NCBI GenBank assembly: GCA_020024635.1
Contig: JAHHTL010000050.1
Span: 1-13,322 of the forward strand
Length of the DNA: 13,322 nt
Reading direction: 5' to 3'
Source: Ruminococcus sp.
GTDB taxonomy: Bacteria > Bacillota > Clostridia > Lachnospirales > Lachnospiraceae
Below the pieces are notes generated by a model that had not been told where the DNA came from, did no database searches, and worked only from the letters and a program-made list of their open reading frames with translations. Shown here in pieces: positions 6,444 through 13,322 of the stretch (the stretch's first letter is position 1; the number at the start of each line of letters is the position of its first letter). A program made the translations under genes and the position numbers.

Positions 6444-7745
6444 ATGAAATTAGAAAATTCAAAATTTGTAGACAAATTTACAATGTTTGCCGCTAAATTT
6501 GGAAATCAAATACATTTACGTTCTCTGCGTGATGCATTTGCCACAGTAATGCCACTGTATATTTTAGCAGGGTTAGCGGTTTTATTAAACAACACTGCTT
6601 TTAAATGGATCTTTTCAGGAGACACACTTGCACAAGTTCAGTACTGGGGAATTACGATTGCCAATGCAACTTTAAATATTTCAGGGCTCATTATTGCAGC
6701 TGTAATTGGATATTCTCTTGCAGTTAATCGCGAATTTGAAAATCCGATTGCTGCAGCTATGATTTCTTTAGCATCTTTAGTAGTAATGATGCCAAACACA
6801 GTTGAAGTTGTTCCGGATGGAGCAGAAAAAGCAGTTTCCGTTTCTGGAATCTTACCATTTGCAAATATTGGAACAGGCGCAATGTTCGCAGGTATCATTA
6901 TTGCATTATTGTCAACAGAACTTTTTATTAAAGTTTCTAGAATCAAAAAATTAAAAGTAAATTTAGGGGATAGCGTTCCACCAGCTGTTGGAAAATCATT
7001 TAACGTTTTAATTCCAGTTATTATCGTATTGTCTGTATTTGCAGTTGGATCTGCATTACTATTTAACTTAACAGGAATGAATTTAATCAACTTAATTACT
7101 ACATTCATTCAAGAACCACTTCGCCACATTGGAACTGGATTATGGGGATGTATTATCCTTTATTCTTTAGGAAATATGTTATGGCTTTTTGGTGTTCATC
7201 AGTCAATTATTTACAGTTCTATTTTAGAGCCGTTGTTGATCATCAACATTACAGAAAATATTGCAGCTTTTAACGCCGGAGAAGCAATTCCAAACATTAT
7301 CAATGTATCTCAAGTTACAACATTTGGTTTGATCGGAGGTTCCGGATCTACGATTTGTCTTTTGATCGCAACATTTTTAGTTGGCCGTAATGCAGCTACA
7401 AGAAATGTGGCAAAATTGGCAGCGGCTCCTGGTATCTTTAATATCAATGAGCCGGTTATCTTTGGATATCCAATCGTATACAATATTGCAATGGCAATTC
7501 CATTTGTACTTGTACCAAGCCTTGGTATTTTAATCAGTTATATTGCTACATCTATTGGATTTATTAGTCCTTGTGTTTCTTTAGTACCTTGGACAACTCC
7601 ACCATTGGTAAGTGCATTTTTAGCTACAGCCGGTGACTGGAGAGCGGTTGTTGTACAAGCACTTGTAATTGTAATTGGGGTATTGATTTACATTCCATTC
7701 GTTAAGATTAACGATAAAGTATTAGCAAAACAAGCAGAAAATTAA
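6444..7745 (+). CDS. PTS permease IIC, lactose/cellobiose family
   Basis: This is the membrane channel subunit of a sugar phosphotransferase system; it carries the sugar inward for phosphorylation by IIB. The 433-aa protein is highly hydrophobic, with multiple membrane segments (for example about 31-51, 70-92, 100-116, 138-158, 186-208, 342-370 and 401-420). Conserved family signatures are LWLFGVHQ with H252 and FNINEPVIFG (332-341) with E336, which line the sugar site in ChbC-type IIC proteins. It starts 14 bp after the GH1 gene with GGGAG upstream. Family membership fits cellobiose, chitobiose, lichenan or glucomannan-type disaccharides; the exact sugar is not readable. IIC, IIB and IIA are separate proteins here, as in the Bacillus gmu and lic operons. 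Confidence 0.94.
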   Translation: MKLENSKFVDKFTMFAAKFGNQIHLRSLRDAFATVMPLYILAGLAVLLNNTAFKWIFSGDTLAQVQYWGITIANATLNISGLIIAAVIGYSLAVNREFENPIAAAMISLASLVVMMPNTVEVVPDGAEKAVSVSGILPFANIGTGAMFAGIIIALLSTELFIKVSRIKKLKVNLGDSVPPAVGKSFNVLIPVIIVLSVFAVGSALLFNLTGMNLINLITTFIQEPLRHIGTGLWGCIILYSLGNMLWLFGVHQSIIYSSILEPLLIINITENIAAFNAGEAIPNIINVSQVTTFGLIGGSGSTICLLIATFLVGRNAATRNVAKLAAAPGIFNINEPVIFGYPIVYNIAMAIPFVLVPSLGILISYIATSIGFISPCVSLVPWTTPPLVSAFLATAGDWRAVVVQALVIVIGVLIYIPFVKINDKVLAKQAEN

Positions 7746-7763
7746 TTTAGAGGAGGTTTTACT

Positions 7764-8066
7764 ATGAAACATATTTTATTAGTGTGTAATGCAGGGATGT
7801 CTACTAGCATGTTAGTGAAAAAAATGCAGGATGCTGCAAAAGAAGCAAATGTAGATGTGAACATTGAAGCAAAATCTGTTACAGAAGCAAAGAAAGACCT
7901 AGAAGGCGTTCATATTATTTTATTAGGACCTCAGATTAGATACGAATTAGATAATATTAAAGCACTTGCTCCAGACATTCCAGTTGAGGCAATCAATATG
8001 CAAGATTATGGCTTGATGAACGGGAAAAAAGTATTAGAGCAGGCATTGAAAGCGATTGGTGAATAA
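7764..8066 (+). CDS. PTS IIB, lactose/cellobiose family
   Basis: This cytoplasmic phosphocarrier takes phosphate from IIA and gives it to the sugar bound at IIC. The 100-aa protein begins with a beta strand leading to the P-loop CNAGMSTS (residues 8-15), where C8 is the phosphorylated cysteine. This is the standard motif of cellobiose-type IIB proteins, and the length is typical. AGGAGG stands before the ATG. It lies 18 bp after IIC and only 1 bp before the IIA start, so IIB and IIA are probably translationally coupled. Confidence 0.95.
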   Translation: MKHILLVCNAGMSTSMLVKKMQDAAKEANVDVNIEAKSVTEAKKDLEGVHIILLGPQIRYELDNIKALAPDIPVEAINMQDYGLMNGKKVLEQALKAIGE

Positions 8067-8067
8067 G

Positions 8068-8388
8068 ATGAGTGAAGAATACGAAATGATATGTTTTCAA
8101 ATTATATCCAACAGTGGTGCTGCAAAGTCTAATTATGTAGAGGCAATCAAAAAAGCAAAAGTTGGAAGTTATGCAGAAGCGGAAGCACTGATGAAAGAGG
8201 CAGAACAGTACTTTGTAGAAGCGCACAGAGTACATGTAGATATGATTCAGAAAGAAGCTGGTGGAGAAGAAACTACATTTTCCTTGATTCTTATGCATGC
8301 AGAAGATCAAATGGCAAGCGTTGAGATGGCAAAATTAATGGCAGAGGAAATTATAGATTTACATAAGAAATTAGATAAGCTTTCATAA
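8068..8388 (+). CDS. PTS IIA, lactose/cellobiose family
   Basis: IIA accepts phosphate from HPr and passes it to IIB. The 106-aa all-helical protein has the expected phosphohistidine H77 in LILMHAEDQM, with D80 in the place of the metal-binding aspartate of the trimeric LacA-type fold, and the conserved HRVHVDMIQKEAGG segment at 53-66. I use the ATG at 8068 rather than the in-frame TTG at 8056: homologues start near MSEEYE, and the ATG comes one base after the IIB stop. Its SD is weak (GGTG within the IIB end), which supports coupling to IIB translation. A strong terminator follows, so this is the last gene of the operon. Confidence 0.93.
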   Translation: MSEEYEMICFQIISNSGAAKSNYVEAIKKAKVGSYAEAEALMKEAEQYFVEAHRVHVDMIQKEAGGEETTFSLILMHAEDQMASVEMAKLMAEEIIDLHKKLDKLS

Positions 8389-8403
8389 ATAGTTATGTAT
8401 GAG

Positions 8404-8441
8404 AAGTGGAGTTGAATTTATAAAATTCAGCTCCATTTTTT
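8404..8441 (+). terminator. Intrinsic terminator of the GH1-PTS operon
   Basis: TGGAG, a T-G wobble and TGAATT at 8407-8418 pair with AATTCAGCTCCA at 8424-8435 around a TATAA loop. The base extends by AAG against TTT, and a six-T tract lies at 8436-8441. It follows the IIA stop by about 15 bases and separates the sugar operon from sbcDC. Confidence 0.88.
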
Positions 8442-8466
8442 CTTTCCTGAAAAGGAGGATATAGAG

Positions 8467-8472
8467 TATAAT
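8467..8472 (+). promoter_or_regulatory. Candidate -10 of the sbcDC promoter
   Basis: TATAAT at 8467-8472 is a perfect -10 hexamer. The sequence 17 bp upstream (TTCCTG, 8444-8449) is a poor -35, and there is no TGn extension, so strength may be low or dependent on an activator. Transcription would start near 8479, about 44 nt before sbcD. The site sits directly after the terminator of the preceding operon, where a new promoter is expected. Confidence 0.5.
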
Positions 8473-8522
8473 GGATAAAAAGATAATACGAATAAATTGC
8501 GTTGGATCGGAGGACATACGAA

Positions 8523-9680
8523 ATGAAGTTCATGCACTTAGGAGATTTGCATCTTGGTAAATCTTTGGGGGAGTTTGATTTGACAAAGGATCAAGAGTAT
8601 CTGTTAAATCAGTTATTAGAGATCATAGAAGAGCAAGCGGTAGATGCAGTGCTAATCGCTGGGGACGTTTATGACAAATCCATTCCAAGTGAAGCGGCAA
8701 CTAGAATGCTGAATTATTTTTTGAGCAAGTTAGCGGAGAAGAAGATTTATGTTTATATGGTGAGTGGAAATCATGATTCGGACGAAAGATTAAATTATGG
8801 AAGTGAGTTGTTTGAAAAGAACCACATTTTTATATCTACAAAATATGATGGAAAGCTGCACAAACAGACCTTAAAAATTAGGGATGAAGAAGTTGTCATT
8901 TATCTTCTGCCATTTGTGAAAGCTTCGCAAGTAAAACATCATTTGCCAGAAGCTAAAATTGAGTCCTATGAGGATGCAATTCGCGCAATTCTTGAACAGG
9001 AAGAGATTGACAAAACTCGTATCAATGTGCTAGTAGCACATCAGTTTGTGATGGGAAAAAGTTTTGATCCAGAATTAGGCGGATCCGAAAGTTTAGGAAC
9101 ACAAAATGTAGGTTTGGTTGAAAAAATCGGGTACGATTGTTTTGACGGATTTGATTATGTAGCGCTTGGGCATATTCATTCCCCACAGCAAATGGGGCGC
9201 AAAGAAGTAAGATATTCGGGATCTCCACTGAAATATTCTCTTAGCGAAGTAAACAATCAAAAATCAGTTCCAATCATTACAATGGAGGTAAAGGGAAAGG
9301 TTGATGTTGAACTTATTCCCATTCAACCACTCAGAGATGTAAGACATATAAAAGGAACAATGAAAGAGTTACTAGATCAGCAAGAGGTGACAGCAACAGA
9401 AGATTTTATTTATGCCACACTTACCGATGAAGAAATAATTAGTGATGTAATGGGCATCTTCCAACAGGTGTATCCCAATACGGTAAAAATTGACTACGAT
9501 AATTCACATACAAGAGAAATGGAACAGATTGATATTTCTAAGATCGCAGAAAATCGATCTTTTGAGGAATTGATTGGTGATTTTTATAGACAAGTATATA
9601 GTTGTGAAATTGGTGAAGAAGAAATGGATGTGATGAGAACAGTCGCAAGAGAGGCAGGTGTATTGTATGAAGCCGACTAA
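8523..9680 (+). CDS. sbcD: Exonuclease SbcCD, nuclease subunit D (Mre11-like)
   Basis: SbcD is the metal-dependent nuclease of the SbcCD complex, which opens hairpins, trims blocked DNA ends and processes double-strand breaks. The 385-aa protein shows the full metallophosphoesterase set: GDLHLG (D8, H10), AGDVYD (D48), SGNHD (N83, H84, D85), AHQ (H173) and GHIH (H217, H219). The C-terminal third is the SbcC-binding and capping region. I start at the ATG at 8523, preceded by GGAGG at 8509-8513. The in-frame TTG at 8502 would add MDRRTYE and put the ribosome binding site inside the gene. Its end overlaps sbcC by 14 bases, which indicates coupled translation. Confidence 0.95.
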   Translation: MKFMHLGDLHLGKSLGEFDLTKDQEYLLNQLLEIIEEQAVDAVLIAGDVYDKSIPSEAATRMLNYFLSKLAEKKIYVYMVSGNHDSDERLNYGSELFEKNHIFISTKYDGKLHKQTLKIRDEEVVIYLLPFVKASQVKHHLPEAKIESYEDAIRAILEQEEIDKTRINVLVAHQFVMGKSFDPELGGSESLGTQNVGLVEKIGYDCFDGFDYVALGHIHSPQQMGRKEVRYSGSPLKYSLSEVNNQKSVPIITMEVKGKVDVELIPIQPLRDVRHIKGTMKELLDQQEVTATEDFIYATLTDEEIISDVMGIFQQVYPNTVKIDYDNSHTREMEQIDISKIAENRSFEELIGDFYRQVYSCEIGEEEMDVMRTVAREAGVLYEAD

Positions 9681-12600
9681 ATTAATTATGAGTGCATTTG
9701 GACCATATGCGGAAAAAGTGGAGATAGACTTTTCAAAATTTGAGTCAAAAGGCTTATTTTTAATATCAGGAGATACAGGGGCTGGGAAAACGACGATATT
9801 TGATGCAATCTGTTTTGCACTTTATGGACAGACCAGTGGAAAATTTAAAGATACGAAGAATTTGAGAAGTGAATATGCAAAAGAGACCACAGAGACTTAT
9901 GTGGAGTTTTACTTTACACACCAAAGCAGAGCGTATCATGTATGGAGAAGACCTGGATATGAGCGGAAGAAAAAGAGAGGCAGTGGTGTTACTTTAATTA
10001 ATGAGAATGCAATCTTTTATTCGGATGATGCTGCGCCAATCGAGGGACAAAAACAGGTGGGAAAAGTAATCAAAGAACTACTTCGTATTGACGAGAAGCA
10101 ATTTAAGCAGATTGCCATGATCGCACAGGGAGAGTTTTGGTCTTTGTTAAATGCCAAGACAGAGGAAAGAACAAAAATCCTTCGAACCATTTTTCAAACA
10201 GAGGGGTACAACAAGATTGAATATAAGTTAAAAGATCGGATGGATGAAAGTTACAGTCAGAAAATCAAAACAGAAAATAGTATTGTACAATATTTTCATG
10301 ATATTGTAATCGATGGGGAAAGTGAATTATCCGAGGAACTGATGGAATTACAAGAGCGAGCTATAAAATCCGCAAGTGCATGGAATCTGGAAGAGATTAT
10401 TAATTTAATCAAGAAGGTCATTGAGTCTGACAAAAACAAGTTAGAACATGCAAAATCTGCTTTGGATGGGATAAAAGAGCAATATGATAAAAGCAGGGAA
10501 GCATTGGTAACGGCTGAAACAAACAATTCCTTTATCCAAAAGTTTCAAGAACTGAACAAAAGAAAAGAAATTTTGGACAAACACAAAGAGGAAATGGCTC
10601 AGAAAGAAACACTTCTTGCCAAACAAAAACTGGCAACCATTGAGGTCAATCCGATTTATTTGTTGTGGAAAGAAAAAAAGGATTCTATTCTTCAAAAAGA
10701 AAGACAAATAGAAGAGAACAAGGTTCGCGTCAACGTTGCAAGGCAAAATGTGACAGAAGCTGCTCGGAAATTAGAAGAGGCGGAAAAAACAAGACCGGAA
10801 GCGGAAAAACTCCAGAAGATTGTAGATAAAATATCCGATGAGAGAGAAAAATATGAACAACGAGATCAGCTAAATGTAGAGATCAAACAACTAGAAAAAG
10901 AGGCAGAAGGGTTTTTGAATCAAGAGCAATCTTTAAACAAAAGAGAAGCGAGACTTGAAGAACAGATTCGGACCTACAAGGATACCATAGAAGATTTAAA
11001 GAACGTGCCAAATGAATGGACGAAGGCGGAGATTTTTGGAAATCAGTATCAAGGATTGTTAAAAGAGATGAATCAAATTCTAGGCAGCAGAATACCGGAA
11101 AGGAGAAGAAAGAAGCAGGAGGTGACGGGGAAACAAGAGGTCTATGCTACTGCAAGTAAAGCGTATGATCAGGCAATTACTGCCAGAAGGGAGGCGGAAC
11201 GTGGATTGGATGCATATTGGGCAGGTATTTTAGCGGAAGGGCTTGAAGAGGGGGCAAAATGTCCCGTTTGTGGATCCCTGCATCATCCAGAATTAAAAAA
11301 GCGTTCGAACACGGATATTACGGAGGAACAACTGGAAAATCTGAAGAACCAAGAAGCGAAACTTCAAAAAGAAGAATCGGATGCAAATGCAGAAGCAAGA
11401 GCTGCATTTGCGGAGTTAAATTTATTGGAACAGACACTCCAAGAAGAGATTCGTAGTTGTCTCGAAAGTGATTTACTTGCAACTTCTAAAAAGGATGAAG
11501 AAAGCAATCTCGATCAATTGGTTGAGGAAATTCAATATGCAAAAACTATTGTAAAAGAGAAAATTGAACAAAACACAGAACTTCAAGAACGATTAAAAAG
11601 GGAGACAGAAACGCTTTCAAAAGCAGAAAAAAATCTCAAAACTGCGCAGGAAGAGGAAACCCCTCGCCTAAAAAAAGAGAGGGAAGAATTGGAACATAGA
11701 AAGCAGACCAATGTGCGTGAAAAAGAAAAGAAAGAAGCCATACGAAAGACGTTATCGGAACTAACTTTTGATCAGTGGGAAACAGCGAAGTTCAAAAGGG
11801 AACAAGCAGAAAAGGAGAAGACTCGTATTTTAGAGCAAATGAAAAGAGTTGATGTTGCAAAGAAAAACGCAGATCAACAGTTTGCGTCGGAAAGTGCTAC
11901 CTTGCAAACATTGATCGAAACGTTAGCAATGGAGCGTGAAGAGGAAACAGAAAGAAAACAGTCCCTCGCTGATACAATGAAGGAAAAAGGCTTTCCTTCT
12001 GTTGAGGAGATGCAATCCTTCATTTTGTCGGAAAAGGAAATGGCGAAAGTGGAGGAAGAGGTCAGCAACTATAAACAAAACGTAAACATAAATAGGGCAC
12101 AATTGAAAGATGCAGAAGAAAATGCAAAAGGTCGTGAATTGGTTGATATTGAAATGTTAAAGGAAAAACGGGATTTGCAGCAGAAAGAGTGGAATGAGAA
12201 GAGCAAAGCATTCCATACCATAGAAAATAGATTGCATGGAAATGAGGAAAAACTGGGCAAGATTAAATCTCAGGAAAATGCATTAGAAAAGGTTAGAAAG
12301 GAATCTGACATTTGCACAAGATTATACAATCTTGTGAAGGGAAAAACTGGGAATGGAAAGATTACCTTAGAGCAATATATTCAGGCGTCAGGATTTGATG
12401 GGATGATTGTTGCGGCAAATCGACGACTTCTTCCTATGAGTGATGGGCAGTATGAATTGTATCGGCAAGAAAATTCGCTAGGAAAACAAAGCAGTACGTT
12501 TCTGGATCTGGAAGTACTTGACCATTCTACTGGACGGAGAAGGCCGGTTGGAAACTTGTCTGGTGGAGAAAGCTTTCAGGCGTCCCTTAGTTTGGCGCTG

Positions 12601-12852
12601 GGATTGTCGGATACCATTTCTAGAAACCTAGGTGGGATTCAGATGGATGCACTGTTTATAGATGAAGGCTTTGGAACGTTGGATCGTAAATCGATCGAAA
12701 GCGCAATGGATATTCTTATTCATTTGTCGGGTACCAATAAACTTGTTGGAATCATAAGCCATAGGGAAGAATTAATGGAGAATATACCACAGCAGATTCG
12801 GGTGAAAAAAACAAACCAAGGAAGCGATTTGGTTGTGGAAACGGGATTATAG
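9667..12852 (+). CDS. sbcC: Exonuclease SbcCD, ATPase subunit C (Rad50-like SMC protein)
   Basis: SbcC is the ATP-driven DNA-clamping partner of SbcD. The 1061-aa protein has the ABC/SMC split layout. Walker A GDTGAGKT lies at 35-42. A long glutamate/lysine-rich coiled coil runs from about 180 to 530, and the zinc hook CPVC (C532, C535) is almost at the exact centre. A returning coiled coil runs to about 900, the signature LSGGES is at 964-969, and Walker B LFIDEG has D999 and catalytic E1000, followed by the D-loop GTLD. I chose the ATG at 9667, inside the sbcD end, with AGGTG 6 bases upstream; the GTG at 9658 is less likely. Arms of equal length and intact motifs show a functional gene. Confidence 0.96.
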   Translation: MKPTKLIMSAFGPYAEKVEIDFSKFESKGLFLISGDTGAGKTTIFDAICFALYGQTSGKFKDTKNLRSEYAKETTETYVEFYFTHQSRAYHVWRRPGYERKKKRGSGVTLINENAIFYSDDAAPIEGQKQVGKVIKELLRIDEKQFKQIAMIAQGEFWSLLNAKTEERTKILRTIFQTEGYNKIEYKLKDRMDESYSQKIKTENSIVQYFHDIVIDGESELSEELMELQERAIKSASAWNLEEIINLIKKVIESDKNKLEHAKSALDGIKEQYDKSREALVTAETNNSFIQKFQELNKRKEILDKHKEEMAQKETLLAKQKLATIEVNPIYLLWKEKKDSILQKERQIEENKVRVNVARQNVTEAARKLEEAEKTRPEAEKLQKIVDKISDEREKYEQRDQLNVEIKQLEKEAEGFLNQEQSLNKREARLEEQIRTYKDTIEDLKNVPNEWTKAEIFGNQYQGLLKEMNQILGSRIPERRRKKQEVTGKQEVYATASKAYDQAITARREAERGLDAYWAGILAEGLEEGAKCPVCGSLHHPELKKRSNTDITEEQLENLKNQEAKLQKEESDANAEARAAFAELNLLEQTLQEEIRSCLESDLLATSKKDEESNLDQLVEEIQYAKTIVKEKIEQNTELQERLKRETETLSKAEKNLKTAQEEETPRLKKEREELEHRKQTNVREKEKKEAIRKTLSELTFDQWETAKFKREQAEKEKTRILEQMKRVDVAKKNADQQFASESATLQTLIETLAMEREEETERKQSLADTMKEKGFPSVEEMQSFILSEKEMAKVEEEVSNYKQNVNINRAQLKDAEENAKGRELVDIEMLKEKRDLQQKEWNEKSKAFHTIENRLHGNEEKLGKIKSQENALEKVRKESDICTRLYNLVKGKTGNGKITLEQYIQASGFDGMIVAANRRLLPMSDGQYELYRQENSLGKQSSTFLDLEVLDHSTGRRRPVGNLSGGESFQASLSLALGLSDTISRNLGGIQMDALFIDEGFGTLDRKSIESAMDILIHLSGTNKLVGIISHREELMENIPQQIRVKKTNQGSDLVVETGL

Positions 12853-12886
12853 TTCTTGAAAAGCAAAGTTTATAAGGAGGAGTTCT

Positions 12887-13231
12887 ATGGAGAAAAAAAG
12901 ACTCAAACGCATGATCGGAGTAGGAATCGTGGTTGTTTTTATAGTGGTTGGTATCAGTTATAACGGATATATCAGATCTCATACGTTTACACTTTCGGGG
13001 GAGGAGGCCATAAAACATGAGCAGATTCAACCAACTAGTAGAAAGGTGAAAGTTAATTCTAATACAGATACGAAAGTGATTTTTACGGATGTTGAAAGTG
13101 GGAAAAAATATACTATTGGGTATGTGACACCAGGGGCACATGAGACAATACAGTTGGAACGAGGAAAGTGGTATCAAGTTGAAGGAAGTGGTGAACTTAC
13201 GATAAGACCGATTAATGTTCGGGTTGAATAA
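12887..13231 (+). CDS. Small membrane-anchored protein of unknown function
   Basis: I do not recognise this 114-aa protein. A basic start (MEKKRLKRM) leads into one hydrophobic segment at about 10-26 without a lipobox cysteine or clear signal-peptidase site, suggesting an N-terminal anchor with the rest outside. Residues about 48-114 alternate polar and hydrophobic positions and look like a small beta domain, with a GKWYQVEGSGELTIRP stretch near the end. There is no cysteine and no catalytic motif that I can name. The ribosome binding site AAGGAGGAG at 12873-12882 is excellent, so the gene is real. It follows sbcC by 34 bp without a visible terminator or promoter and may be read through from sbcDC. 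The operon could be incidental. Confidence 0.8.
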   Translation: MEKKRLKRMIGVGIVVVFIVVGISYNGYIRSHTFTLSGEEAIKHEQIQPTSRKVKVNSNTDTKVIFTDVESGKKYTIGYVTPGAHETIQLERGKWYQVEGSGELTIRPINVRVE

Positions 13232-13291
13232 GAAGAGTAAATGAAATATTGTTTAAGAAGGGATTAACAGTAAGGATAGGAAGAAAAAAAT

Positions 13292-13322
13292 ATGATAAAA
13301 ATAATGTTTGTTTGCCACGGCA
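13292..13322 (+). CDS. Low-molecular-weight protein tyrosine phosphatase, 5' fragment
   Basis: Only the first ten codons are inside the window: MIKIMFVCHG, followed by the edge. The V-C-x-G start of the LMW-PTP P-loop (C-x5-R-S) appears at the usual distance from the N-terminus, with C8 the expected nucleophile. Arsenate reductases of the LMW-PTP fold start alike and cannot be excluded. An AGGAAG site at 13278-13283 lies 8 bases before the ATG. It follows the small membrane protein by 60 bp, with no terminator seen between them. Confidence 0.7.
   Translation, partial: MIKIMFVCHG

Noticed and set aside
11259..11456. Plus-strand 65-codon open frame inside sbcC
   Set aside because: It is the alternate frame of the zinc-hook region; sbcC is intact and continuous there, and the short frame has no recognisable domain.
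9658..12852. Possible novel SMC-type defence system in the long coiled-coil ATPase
   Set aside because: The metallophosphoesterase partner, central CPVC hook, LSGGES signature and gene overlap identify it as ordinary housekeeping SbcCD.
12752..13177. Minus-strand open frame of 141 codons opposite the end of sbcC and the small membrane protein
   Set aside because: It would start at TTG with no ribosome binding site upstream and runs antisense across two well-supported genes.

Overview
The window is AT-rich, with strong AGGAGG-type ribosome binding sites and tightly packed genes. It carries an oxygen-sensitive (class III) ribonucleotide reductase, lactose/cellobiose-type PTS proteins, a GntR regulator and SbcCD. 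This points to a low-GC, strictly or facultatively anaerobic Firmicute, most likely a gut Clostridia member of the Lachnospiraceae type. The genus cannot be fixed from the sequence alone. I see no rRNA, tRNA, CRISPR array, insertion sequence or phage gene.

Layout, left to right. (1) 1-270: an intrinsic terminator of an unseen upstream gene, then a promoter overlapped by two tandem NrdR-type boxes. (2) 271-2976, plus strand: nrdD and nrdG, the anaerobic ribonucleotide reductase and its radical-SAM activase, ending in a hairpin that can terminate transcription from both sides. (3) 4713-3011, minus strand: a GntR/UTRA regulator followed by a type I mannose-6-phosphate isomerase. (4) 4714-5010: a divergent control region with a 20-bp-spaced direct repeat, four TATACAA motifs, a good sigma-A-like promoter and a perfect hairpin just before the ribosome binding site. 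(5) 5011-8388, plus strand: a GH1 6-phospho-beta-glycosidase, then PTS IIC, IIB and IIA, closed by a strong terminator. (6) 8467-12852: the sbcD-sbcC nuclease pair. (7) 12887-13231: a small unrecognised membrane-anchored protein, then the first codons of a low-molecular-weight protein tyrosine phosphatase cut by the window edge.

How the genes work together. NrdD makes deoxynucleotides without oxygen once NrdG installs its glycyl radical, and the two NrdR boxes suggest repression when dATP is abundant. In the central block the PTS would import and phosphorylate a beta-linked disaccharide, and the GH1 enzyme would split the 6-phosphate. The mannose-6-phosphate isomerase beside the regulator suggests that one product is mannose 6-phosphate. 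The gene set (GntR regulator, ManA-type isomerase, GH1, IIA/IIB/IIC) matches most of the Bacillus subtilis glucomannan operon gmuBACDREFG, without its kinase and secreted mannanase. A beta-mannoside or glucomannan fragment is therefore a better guess than plain cellobiose, but this is inference.

No clearly undescribed system is visible. The most useful leads are the mannoside-PTS interpretation with its repeated candidate operator, the hairpin in the glycosidase leader, and the small membrane protein downstream of sbcCD.
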